A stretch of DNA of 64,000 bases from G965216695 sp965216695 (GTDB lineage Bacteria > Pseudomonadota > Gammaproteobacteria > Pseudomonadales > Azotimanducaceae), in contig OZ244212.1 of NCBI GenBank assembly GCA_965216695.1, forward strand, positions 3,596,001 through 3,660,000, in the 5' to 3' direction. Position 1 is the stretch's first letter; every line of letters starts with the position of its first letter. Positions 9,303 through 16,420 of this stretch are shown here, piece by piece. The notes below the pieces were generated by a model that saw only the letters and a list, made by a program, of their open reading frames with translations, made no database searches and had not been told where the DNA came from. A program made the position numbers and the translations under genes.

Positions 9303-9908
9303 ATGAGATTCAGGGTTAAGTGCGTTGTTGCTGCGGCTTTGATGTTGGGCGTGATGACATCAGGTGCGCATGCCGAGGCCGGTGATATCCTCGTGAGAGC
9401 AGGTGCGCACGTGATCGACCCCAAGTCCGACAACCACGACCTTGTGAAAGTGGACTCGGCAACGATGTTCACCTTCGAGGTGTCGTATTTCGTAACGCCC
9501 AACTGGGCCGTGGAACTGCTGGCTGCAACGCCATTTCGGCACGACATCGATCTGGTGAGCGGGGGACGTGTGGCTACCACAAAACATCTGCCGCCGACGC
9601 TGTCACTTCAGTATCACTTTCAACCGGAAGGCCGGTTTCGACCGTACGTGGGCGCCGGCGTGAACTGGACGATGTTCTTTCAGGAAAACGCGCGCGGCGC
9701 GCTGGAGGGCGCGCGTCTGAGCCTTGGCGACTCCGTGGGTCCGGCGGTGCAGCTGGGTGTCGACATTCCGATTGCACAGCAGTGGTTTGTGAACCTGGAG
9801 GCACGCTACATCGGCCTCGAAACAAAAGCTAAGCTCAACGGCGAAAGCCTTGGCGATGTCGAGATCGACCCCTGGGCTTTCGGCATGAATATCGGCTGGC
9901 GCTTTTGA
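9303..9908 (+). CDS. OmpW-family outer-membrane protein
   Basis: 201 residues with a signal peptide ending near AHA-EAGD, followed by an eight-stranded beta-barrel pattern: GDILVRAGAHVIDP at the N-terminus, YVGAGVNWTMFF in the middle and a C-terminal aromatic residue (GWRF) that marks outer-membrane insertion. OmpW/AlkL-like porins have a lateral opening and pass hydrophobic molecules, so a role in uptake of the substrate oxidised by the neighbouring enzymes is plausible. It starts 31 bases after the Rieske stop and is likely cotranscribed. ATG 9303 begins the signal peptide. Confidence 0.9.
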   Translation: MRFRVKCVVAAALMLGVMTSGAHAEAGDILVRAGAHVIDPKSDNHDLVKVDSATMFTFEVSYFVTPNWAVELLAATPFRHDIDLVSGGRVATTKHLPPTLSLQYHFQPEGRFRPYVGAGVNWTMFFQENARGALEGARLSLGDSVGPAVQLGVDIPIAQQWFVNLEARYIGLETKAKLNGESLGDVEIDPWAFGMNIGWRF

Positions 9909-10026
9909 TTGGCGAGTAGCTTCGTACCTGCCGGAGCTCGGATCCTCGGTGTCCGTTCGCCTCGATACGAGGCTACGATGTAGGTAGGATGGTTTGGCAG
10001 GGAGAAGCCGGAGGCACCGGGCGCAG

Positions 10027-10929
10027 ATGCGCATAGGCATATCGATATCGTCGAGTCACCCGGGTTCGGACGTGCGCGCCAGCGCCGCCAACATGATTGC
10101 CCGGGCGCGGGCCGCAAACCAGGCCGGGCTGGATTCGCTGTTCGTGGGCGATCATCACGCGCTGCCGAGCCCGTATTATCAGAACACCCCAATGCTCGGT
10201 CGCATGCTCGCGGAGTGGGGCGAGCAGCCCTTTGGTGCGTTGTATCTGTTGCCGCTGTGGCATCCGGTGCTCGTCGCGGAACAGGTCGCCACGCTCGCAA
10301 CGCTGGCACCGGGACGATTCGTTTTGCAGTGCGGGCTGGGCGACCATCGTCAGGGCAACGCACTTGGTATCGACATGCGCCGGCGTGTGCCGATGTTCGA
10401 GGCGAGTTTGAATGTAGTGCGGGCGCTCTGGCGCGGCGAAGCCGTTACGGAGGAACGATTCTGGAACTTGCGGGATGTACGCATCGCGCCGCTGCCACCG
10501 GAGCCGGTAGAAGTGTGGATCGGTTCGGTGGCGTTACCGGCGATCGAACGTACGGCGAGGATGGGCGACGGTTGGCTGGCATCACCGGGCCTCACCCCTC
10601 CGCAGGCCCGCGACAGTTTGAATAGGTATCGCCAGGCGTGCGCCGAGCATGCGCGCGAGCCGACGTCGATCGCGATTCGTCGCGATGTGCTGATCGCGTC
10701 GGACAGTGAACGCGCCCGGGCGTTAGGCGCGCCGTACGTGGAGCGCGGCTACCGTGGCATTGATCCGGAAGCGCTGCTGATCGGATCGGTCGAGGAGGTT
10801 GCGCAACGCATAGCAGAGCTGCGGGATATGGGGTACACCGACGTGATCGTTCGCAATATCAGCGCCGATCAGACAGAGTGCCTCGAGACGATTGAACACC
10901 TGGCGCAGGTGAAGGCTTTCCTTGGGTAA
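10027..10929 (+). CDS. LLM-class flavin-dependent oxidoreductase
   Basis: 300 residues of the bacterial-luciferase-like TIM barrel. Visible blocks are LDSLFVGDHHALPSP near the N-terminus, a central LAPGRFVLQCGLGDH, and IGSVALPAIERTARMGDGWL, the FMN- or F420-binding region of luciferase-like monooxygenases. The family oxidises aldehydes, ketones, nitrosated or sulfonated compounds with reduced flavin; the substrate is unknown. It lies between OmpW and an epoxide-hydrolase-like gene on the same strand. ATG 10027 follows a GGAGG about 12 bases upstream, slightly far; an upstream in-frame TTG at 9994 is less likely. Confidence 0.87.
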   Translation: MRIGISISSSHPGSDVRASAANMIARARAANQAGLDSLFVGDHHALPSPYYQNTPMLGRMLAEWGEQPFGALYLLPLWHPVLVAEQVATLATLAPGRFVLQCGLGDHRQGNALGIDMRRRVPMFEASLNVVRALWRGEAVTEERFWNLRDVRIAPLPPEPVEVWIGSVALPAIERTARMGDGWLASPGLTPPQARDSLNRYRQACAEHAREPTSIAIRRDVLIASDSERARALGAPYVERGYRGIDPEALLIGSVEEVAQRIAELRDMGYTDVIVRNISADQTECLETIEHLAQVKAFLG

Positions 10930-10972
10930 ACGGATCGCCCAAACAGCTCGCGTAACTGAGATGGGAAACACA

Positions 10973-11926
10973 ATGCACGAGACAGTCAGCAACGGTCCGA
11001 TTCAGATCGCCACAACGGTGGAAGGCGAAGGACCTGTGATCCTGTGCGTGCACGGCTGGCCGGAACTCGCCTACTCGTGGCGTCATCAGCAGCAGCATTT
11101 TTCCCGGAACGGCTACCGGGTGGTGGCGATGGATGTGCGTGGCTACGGTGGCAGTTCGAAACCCGATCCCGTGGAAGCCTATCGAATGCGGGAACTCGCA
11201 GGCGATGTGGCTGCGGTTGCGAAGCACTACTCGCCAGACGAGCCGGTAGTGCTCTTTGGTCACGATTGGGGTGCGCCTATCGTGTACAACACGGCGCTGC
11301 TTCACCCCGACGCCGTACGCGCTGTTGCGGGCTTGAGTGTGCCGTTCATGCCGAACACTGGCGCGTCGTTTCTGGACATGGCCCGCGAGATGTTTCAACA
11401 ACGTTTCTTCTATCAGCTCTATTTCCAGCAGGAAGGGGTGGTGGAAGCCGAAGTGGCGCGTGACTGGCGCCGGGCGCTGCGGATGATCTATTTCTCGCTG
11501 TCGGGTGATGCGCCGCTCAACGTTTGGTTGAAGGAGCGCCCGGAGAGCGAAGGGCTGCTCGACGGGCTGATCGATCCTCCGGTGTTCCCCGGCTGGTTGA
11601 CGGAAGAGGATCTGGATATTTATGTTCGGGCGTTCGAAGCGGGCGGCTTTCGGGGGCCTGTGAATCGTTACCGGGCGCAACGGCTGGACGTAGAGGATCT
11701 TCAGGAAACGCAGGGTCGGCGAATCACGCAACCGGCGTGCTTTATTGGCGGCACGCGCGATGCGGTCCGTGCGTTCATGCCCGGCGTCGACCTCTATGCG
11801 GACGCGGGCGCAGGCATCGACGATTTTCGGGGTACCACGCTGATTGAAGGCGCGGGCCACTGGGTACAGCAGGAAGCGCCGGCGGAGGTGAACGAGGCGC
11901 TGGCGGCGTTTCTGTCGGGGCTTTAA
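10973..11926 (+). CDS. Alpha/beta hydrolase, epoxide-hydrolase-like
   Basis: 317 residues. The oxyanion motif HGWPE is followed by RGYGGSSKP and the nucleophile elbow GHDWGAP with an Asp nucleophile, the arrangement of soluble epoxide hydrolases and haloalkane dehalogenases. The C-terminal catalytic His lies in EGAGHWVQQE. A cap domain lies between, at about residues 120-220. The enzyme probably opens epoxides made by neighbouring oxygenases. Start chosen at ATG 10973, which has GGGAA just upstream; ATG 10961 is also possible. A second, related enzyme is encoded at 56.5-57.4 kb. Confidence 0.87.
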   Translation: MHETVSNGPIQIATTVEGEGPVILCVHGWPELAYSWRHQQQHFSRNGYRVVAMDVRGYGGSSKPDPVEAYRMRELAGDVAAVAKHYSPDEPVVLFGHDWGAPIVYNTALLHPDAVRAVAGLSVPFMPNTGASFLDMAREMFQQRFFYQLYFQQEGVVEAEVARDWRRALRMIYFSLSGDAPLNVWLKERPESEGLLDGLIDPPVFPGWLTEEDLDIYVRAFEAGGFRGPVNRYRAQRLDVEDLQETQGRRITQPACFIGGTRDAVRAFMPGVDLYADAGAGIDDFRGTTLIEGAGHWVQQEAPAEVNEALAAFLSGL

Positions 11927-11947
11927 AAACCCGAATAGAATAACTTG

Positions 11948-11979
11948 CGAGACAAACGCGTTACGAGATAAACGTGTTA
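11948..11979. repeat. Tandem 16-bp direct repeat before a Rieske gene
   Basis: Two adjacent 16-base units, 11948-11963 and 11964-11979, differ at only two positions: CGAGACAAACGCGTTA and CGAGATAAACGTGTTA. Each contains a near-palindromic core; the first has AACGCGTT, a perfect 8-base palindrome. They end directly at the strong Shine-Dalgarno AAAGGAGG of the next gene, so a bound protein would cover the ribosome site or promoter exit. This looks like a tandem operator, but no regulator gene is adjacent. Confidence 0.5.
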
Positions 11980-11992
11980 AAGGAGGTTCGAG

Positions 11993-13333
11993 ATGGCTGA
12001 AGCAAAGATAACGGAGCTAACGAGCTACCCGCAGCAGCAGACACGCGGCTCGCTGCTGGAGGGTTTCCGATACACCTCGAAGGAATTTTTCGAGGCGGAG
12101 TGGGAAAACATGTGGACAAAGGTCTGGCTGCTGTTGGGCCGTGAATCGGAGTTGCCGAATCCGGGTGACTGGCAGATGGAGCCGGTGGGCCCGGAAGAGA
12201 TTCTGATGGTGCGCCAGACCGACGGCAGCGTGAAGGCGTTCTACAACGTCTGCCAGCACCGCGGTAATCCATTGGTGGAAGAAAACAGCGGCTCGGTTAA
12301 GCGGTTTGTGTGCAAATACCACAGCTGGGCATTCATGCCCGATGGCGAACTCAACTTCGCCCCGGACCGCGAAGATTTCGAAGAGGGCAATCCGTGCGGC
12401 AAGGTGCGTTTGCAGGAACTTGCGTGCGAGACGTTCGCCGGCTTTGTCTGGGTGAACATGGATCCGAAATGTGGGCCGTTGAAAGATTACCTCGGCCCGA
12501 TATGGGACGAGTGGGAAGCGCGCGAGATCTCGACGTGGCAGCGCACGATGGCTAACTCGATGTGGTTGCCGTGCAACTGGAAAGTGGTGCTCGACAACTT
12601 CAACGAGTCCTATCACGTTCCCACCGTGCACATGGCGGCAACCACAGAGACTAATCGGAAGGAAATTCGCGGCAACATCAACACCTATTTCAAGGAAACC
12701 CGCTTCGACTTATCCGACGAAGGCCACAACCGTATGGTGATGGAAGGTGGCTACGGTGTGGGGGCGACAGATAAGGAAGGCAACATTCTGGAGCCGCTCG
12801 CAAGCGAGCTTGCGTACTGGGAGTTGGACCCGGCCGACTTCAAGGGCCGTCCGGAAGCGACGCGCACGGCGATTCAGGAAGCGAAACGGCGTCTCGGGCC
12901 GGGCCGTGGATACACGCACTACGACAAGGTGCCGGAGCAGCAGCTTACGGATGCATTTCACTACACGCTGTTTCCCAACTTCGCGGTATCTGTCTGGGCT
13001 GACGGTTTCCACTTCCTCCGCGCCCGCCCCCACCGCAGTGACCCGGAACAGTGCGTGTTCGACAACTGGTGGTACGCAAGCCCGGCGTCGATTGAAGCCG
13101 GTATCGGTCATCGCCAGGGCGCGGGAGAAGAGGTGGAGCAGACGTGGCTCGACTTCCGTACTGACTCGATCGGCCCCGGCATTGAAGACGACGTGCGTGT
13201 GTTCGTGACCCAGCAACGCGGGTTCCGCTCGCGCGGCTTCAAAGGCGTGTATCTGGCGAATCAGGAGAAGCGCATTCGCCGGTATCACGAAATGATCGAC
13301 GACTACATTGCGGGGCGGTTGCCGCGGGAGTAG
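11993..13333 (+). CDS. Rieske non-heme iron oxygenase, alpha subunit
   Basis: 446 residues, typical of ring-hydroxylating oxygenase alpha subunits. The Rieske cluster ligands are C87/H89 (CQHRG) and C107/H110 (CKYHSW). The catalytic iron motif is NFNESYHVPTVH with H208 and H213 in H-x4-H spacing; E205 stands at the usual Asp position of that motif. The gene has a near-perfect Shine-Dalgarno, AAAGGAGG, about seven bases before the ATG, implying high translation. It is only distantly similar to the Rieske gene at 7.7 kb, so the two likely act on different intermediates. No reductase or ferredoxin is adjacent. Confidence 0.93.
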   Translation: MAEAKITELTSYPQQQTRGSLLEGFRYTSKEFFEAEWENMWTKVWLLLGRESELPNPGDWQMEPVGPEEILMVRQTDGSVKAFYNVCQHRGNPLVEENSGSVKRFVCKYHSWAFMPDGELNFAPDREDFEEGNPCGKVRLQELACETFAGFVWVNMDPKCGPLKDYLGPIWDEWEAREISTWQRTMANSMWLPCNWKVVLDNFNESYHVPTVHMAATTETNRKEIRGNINTYFKETRFDLSDEGHNRMVMEGGYGVGATDKEGNILEPLASELAYWELDPADFKGRPEATRTAIQEAKRRLGPGRGYTHYDKVPEQQLTDAFHYTLFPNFAVSVWADGFHFLRARPHRSDPEQCVFDNWWYASPASIEAGIGHRQGAGEEVEQTWLDFRTDSIGPGIEDDVRVFVTQQRGFRSRGFKGVYLANQEKRIRRYHEMIDDYIAGRLPRE

Positions 13334-13459
13334 CGGTGTGGGTGAGAGGGGCCGCCGGTTGTGTGGGCGGTCCCACTCGTGGATCTACGTTAAATCGCAG
13401 AACCGTGTTTTTAAGCCATGGTAGAAACCCGCATAAGCGAGCCCATTCACGTAGAAGTT

Positions 13460-14134
13460 TTACAGGTCAACGAATGATAATTCTTCAATCGTCCAGCCAT
13501 CTGCAGTACTAAGAGAAACACGAACCGTACTTGCGCCGACGGTCATGAGTACGATTAGGTTGTTCGGGCTTCTATAGTGCACCGTGAGTACGGTTCCAGA
13601 AGTATTCCCGAGAGCCGCGTCGAGCTTGGAAATTCTGTTTGCGAGATCCGCTTTAAGCAGTCTGCTCCAGAAGCCGGACTTTGCAAACGCATTGTGGAAA
13701 CAAAATTGATTCGCGATGCATTGTGACAATGCGGCGGACTCAACTACCCTTGCCGATAACTCCTCCTGATTTAGCGTTTCAGAGTCTATGGTGACCCAGC
13801 GGCCATCGTATCGATTGGCTCTTAGATGTTCATATGACAACGCTAAGGAGGCGTGCGTGTTCTCACCAGGCGCCTGTGAAAGGTCGCGAATTTGGAAGTA
13901 TTTGTAGCCGTTTGCTGAAATGTGGATTGGCCCGAGCCCTAAGTAGCTAGTGACTCCACTTGCAGAGTTGCAAACTTTCACTGCCTGGATCGAAGGAAGT
14001 ACTTCGTTAACCCTTGGCGCCCCATCAAAACGCTCTACCGCCTGGATTTCACATTCTCTGTCGTTTGCTTCTCCATACAAAACTGAGGGTGACGTTACCA
14101 GTGATAGGAGTAAGGATAAGCGCAACCAGTTCAT
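13460..14134 (-). CDS. Hypothetical secreted protein
   Basis: 224 residues with an N-terminal signal peptide (hydrophobic LRLSLLLSLVTSPSVL). I do not recognise the family. Four Cys residues are present, of which the two in SQCIANQFCFH are closely spaced. The ATG at 14134 abuts the stop of a decayed frame upstream (14135-14137), so it belongs to the minus-strand train behind the Rhs module. Codon use and GC are lower than in the oxygenase block to the left. Its place at the end of a toxin/immunity array makes a further immunity or accessory role possible, but nothing in the sequence proves it. Confidence 0.6.
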   Translation of the reverse strand: MNWLRLSLLLSLVTSPSVLYGEANDRECEIQAVERFDGAPRVNEVLPSIQAVKVCNSASGVTSYLGLGPIHISANGYKYFQIRDLSQAPGENTHASLALSYEHLRANRYDGRWVTIDSETLNQEELSARVVESAALSQCIANQFCFHNAFAKSGFWSRLLKADLANRISKLDAALGNTSGTVLTVHYRSPNNLIVLMTVGASTVRVSLSTADGWTIEELSFVDL

Positions 14135-14571
14135 TTATACGCCTTCGAACGCTGTCGAAGATGCCGCATAGACTGTCCGCGAACCTGCGAGCGAACGCAT
14201 GAACAGGAAACAAAGACGCTTGCTATCCCGGAGGGTGAAAAAAACTGCTGGATCACATGTCGTGGCTGGCGGTGTCCATTCCCCGGCAGAAGTCACTATC
14301 TCAGCCTGTTTGAACAGTCCTCCAACAAACTCGAATTCCGCTTTCGCAATCGACCCACCATCTGCCCGAAACTGAACTCACAAAGACACCCACACATCAT
14401 CAATGTCTACACTCGTTGGACATCCGACAAAAACCATACTAAGTGAACCGAGGTCTGGATTCAGCAGACAGACTAGTATGCCTAAGGGTACTGAACTCTT
14501 GTGCAGATGAAGCAGATCGCCAGAATACCCAGAAGCAAATGACGACTCGCCATCGATATACTGCGAGCCAT
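14135..14571 (-). pseudogene. Decayed secreted-protein gene
   Basis: No intact gene lies between 14135 and 14602. On the minus strand an ATG at 14571 opens a short frame with a signal-like segment (HLLLGILAICFIC) that stops at 14482. A second frame from ATG 14437 runs to a stop at 14135 but is broken by an in-frame TGA at 14378-14380. Read through, its last 80 residues look protein-like (ADGGSIAKAEFEFVGGLF). The simplest reading is one secreted protein split by a small deletion or frameshift plus a nonsense change. It sits between two genes of the Rhs-associated train. Confidence 0.4.
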
Positions 14572-14602
14572 CACCCAGCAGCTGGCGCTTTGGTCAATGC
14601 CA

Positions 14603-15031
14603 TCAATCACTTGTCGTTGTCTTCGCGCCCCGAGAGATTGAGAAATCCACGAAAAATCCCACGACGCCAAGTACAGAAAACATTCCAACCAAGTAAGCCG
14701 CCATAGATAAATAGTCGATCTGAGCGACCTCTCCAGCCCTAAGGTAGGTCAGCGCGTGGTATCCGACGCCAACAATAAAAGCGGTCGATACGGCGGCGAT
14801 AAATGGAATCCTCAACGCAAGGGAACCCAGCATAGTGAAAATCATGGCGCAAACACCCATCACAGCATTGATTACGAACAGCGTATTCGCCAGCGTTTTC
14901 TCTTCGCCTTGTGTCAGAAAAGATGGATAGATCGGAGCACTAGGTCCTACGAAGTCGCTCACGTATAAGCCACCAACTCCACAAGCCAGCAGCATAGATA
15001 TTTTTAGAAGATGTGGAATTCTACTTCTCAT
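14603..15031 (-). CDS. Small membrane protein, putative Rhs immunity protein
   Basis: 142 residues with four predicted membrane segments: about residues 8-28 (ISMLLACGVGGLYV), 48-68, 72-92 and 108-128 (LVGMFSVLGVVGFFVDF). I do not recognise the family. The start ATG lies 11 bases after the stop of the orphan Rhs toxin tip (15042), the position immunity genes occupy in Rhs tip/immunity pairs. If the cognate toxin attacks in the periplasm or membrane, a membrane immunity protein is reasonable. This is context-based inference; an unrelated membrane protein is the alternative. Confidence 0.6.
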   Translation of the reverse strand: MRSRIPHLLKISMLLACGVGGLYVSDFVGPSAPIYPSFLTQGEEKTLANTLFVINAVMGVCAMIFTMLGSLALRIPFIAAVSTAFIVGVGYHALTYLRAGEVAQIDYLSMAAYLVGMFSVLGVVGFFVDFSISRGAKTTTSD

Positions 15032-15041
15032 TTTAGGTTGC

Positions 15042-15255
15042 TCAGTAGCGTTGCCTCCAATAGTTCAACCCCTGTTCAGAACGGATTCTGTTCGTGTATC
15101 TGACAGCCTGCACTTCCCAAGGATTTGACCCTGTAGCTCGACCCGAAATATTGGGAGCCCCGTTGAAATATGATGTGTTTTGCCATGCGTGGACCAGTTC
15201 ATGAGCGAGTGCGTTTGCAGGTGACACCAATTGACGTGCCCCAGGTCTTGCGTTC
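15042..15255 (-). pseudogene. Orphan Rhs toxin tip, C-terminal fragment (zincin-like)
   Basis: The last about 70 residues of a metallopeptidase-like domain: ANALAHELVHAWQN carries HExxH (HELVH), and PWEVQAVRYTNRIR about 25 residues later supplies a candidate third zinc ligand Glu. The N-terminal side of the frame is interrupted by an IS3 remnant immediately upstream (15262-15735), and the matching N-terminal piece is at 15736-15952. The left seam is at about 15255. The HExxH...E pattern parallels the toxin tip of the main Rhs gene at 16.4-16.9 kb. The displaced tip would not be made as one protein, so it is a broken reservoir module. Confidence 0.65.
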
Positions 15256-15261
15256 ACCCGC

Positions 15262-15735
15262 CTAAGCTTGTTTAGCTCGTTTTTCATACTCGACCGGGCT
15301 GATCCCGCCCAAGGTAGAGTGCCGCCGCTTCGGATTGTAGAAGCGCTCGATGTAATCGACGATGTCGGTTCGTGCATCACTTCTCGTTGCGTAGATGTGC
15401 CGCTTGATCCGCTCGCGTTTTAGCAACTGGAAGAAGCTCTCAGCCACGGCATTGTCGTGACAGTTGCCGCGTCGACTCATGCTCGCCTGCAAGTTGTGAT
15501 CTGACAGGAAGTCCTGCCAGTCATGGCTGGTGTACTGACTGCCTTGATCCGTGTGCACGGTGACGGTTCCTTTGGGCCGCCGACGCCACACTGCCATCAA
15601 CAGCGCATCAAGCACCAACGCCCTCTTGATCCTCGACTGCATCGACCAGCCGATGACACGTCGCGAGTACAGGTCGACGATCACAGCCAAGTACAACCAA
15701 CCTTCATGCGTGCGGACGTGCGTGATGTCGCTGAT
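15262..15735 (-). mobile_element. IS3-family transposase remnant (OrfB C-terminal part)
   Basis: About 157 residues of an IS3-family DDE transposase: ISDITHVRTHEGWLYLAV, IVDLYSRRVIGWSM, HTDQGSQYTSHDW, MSRRGNCHDNAVAESFF and RFYNPKRRHSTLGG, ending in a TAA at 15262. The frame enters directly from Rhs sequence at about 15735 with no OrfA, no OrfB N-terminus and no left inverted repeat, so the element is 5'-truncated and immobile. It splits the orphan Rhs toxin tip. The transposase reads in the same direction as the Rhs gene. Confidence 0.9.
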
Positions 15736-15952
15736 ACCTTATCGACTTCGTCAACAGATAAGCCGTTATCCAATGCCAGCTGCTTTTCACCTTCTGTTAA
15801 CGGTCGTCCTTTTCCTAGTTTGGTCGTTGTTGGTCCAGATGTTGAAGGAGATTTGCCGGTGCCGTTCGTGGCTGGGAGGTTCGCCGCTTCCTCGACCGCC
15901 ATCGAGAACGCGGCGTAAGCTGCCCCTTTTGCGAACTTGCCTTCGCTAGCCT
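15736..15952 (-). pseudogene. Orphan Rhs tip, N-terminal fragment with core homology
   Basis: Reads EGKFAKGAAYAAFSMAVEE followed by a polar linker and RPLTEGEKQLALDNGLSVDE, then is cut by the IS3 remnant. The first about 20 residues closely match the pre-toxin segment of the main Rhs protein (GGKFANGAAYAAFSVAVEGG, near 16.9 kb). Such homology is what lets a silent tip recombine onto the expressed Rhs core. The fragment starts immediately after the stop of the main immunity gene (15953), with no start codon of its own, as expected for a displaced Rhs tip. Confidence 0.65.
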
Positions 15953-16420
15953 TTACTCAAACGGAACTTGATTCGACGGATAGGACCCACTTAGCGGCAC
16001 GCATGGGCCTAAGGTGGGCCTGCGAGATGCTTCGTACTCAAATCCGATTTCATCACCCGGTTCCGCGTCCGCCAGTATGACTAGAAGCTGTTTCTCAACC
16101 TCGAACTCTAGAGCCTCATCGGGAGCGAGGAGTACTGCAGTAGGTTTTCCGTCTGGCCTCCCAGCAGTCGTCGTGCTTTCACGAGGACTTCCTGCTGCGA
16201 AGGCGAATACTCTCAAATTTACCGCCAAGTCAGGCTCCTGAACGCATTGACTCACCGTACTCCGATTAGTGATCGTGACTAAAAATCCATTCTGCGTCGA
16301 GACCACGTTGACGCTGAGTGGGTCTGTGGCGACAGTACCCGCTGCAAACGAGCAGTTAGCCATCGCGACGATGGCTACAAGCAATAGACTCTTCACGCTA
16401 ATACCTTGCGTTGTCAGCAT
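15953..16420 (-). CDS. Putative immunity protein for the main Rhs toxin
   Basis: 155 residues from ATG 16420, with a signal peptide (SLLLVAIVAMANCSFA) and a beta-rich mature part with two Cys (SQCVQEPDL, LGPCVPLSG). The family is not recognised. The ATG overlaps the last 23 bases of the Rhs toxin frame, which ends at 16398, so the two are translationally coupled, the usual arrangement for toxin and immunity genes. Export to the periplasm would fit a toxin acting there. The role is inferred from position only; an upstream in-frame start at 16435 is possible but less natural. Confidence 0.6.
   Translation of the reverse strand: MLTTQGISVKSLLLVAIVAMANCSFAAGTVATDPLSVNVVSTQNGFLVTITNRSTVSQCVQEPDLAVNLRVFAFAAGSPRESTTTAGRPDGKPTAVLLAPDEALEFEVEKQLLVILADAEPGDEIGFEYEASRRPTLGPCVPLSGSYPSNQVPFE

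Noticed and set aside
9959..9973. GCCTCG-ATA-CGAGGC hairpin after ompW
   Set aside because: Perfect but only six base pairs and without a T-run; too weak to support a terminator or operator.
13349..13378. GC-rich inverted repeat after the Rieske gene
   Set aside because: The stem (GGGGCCGCC with GGGCGGTCCC) is plausible, but there is no T-run on either side, so I do not call it a terminator.
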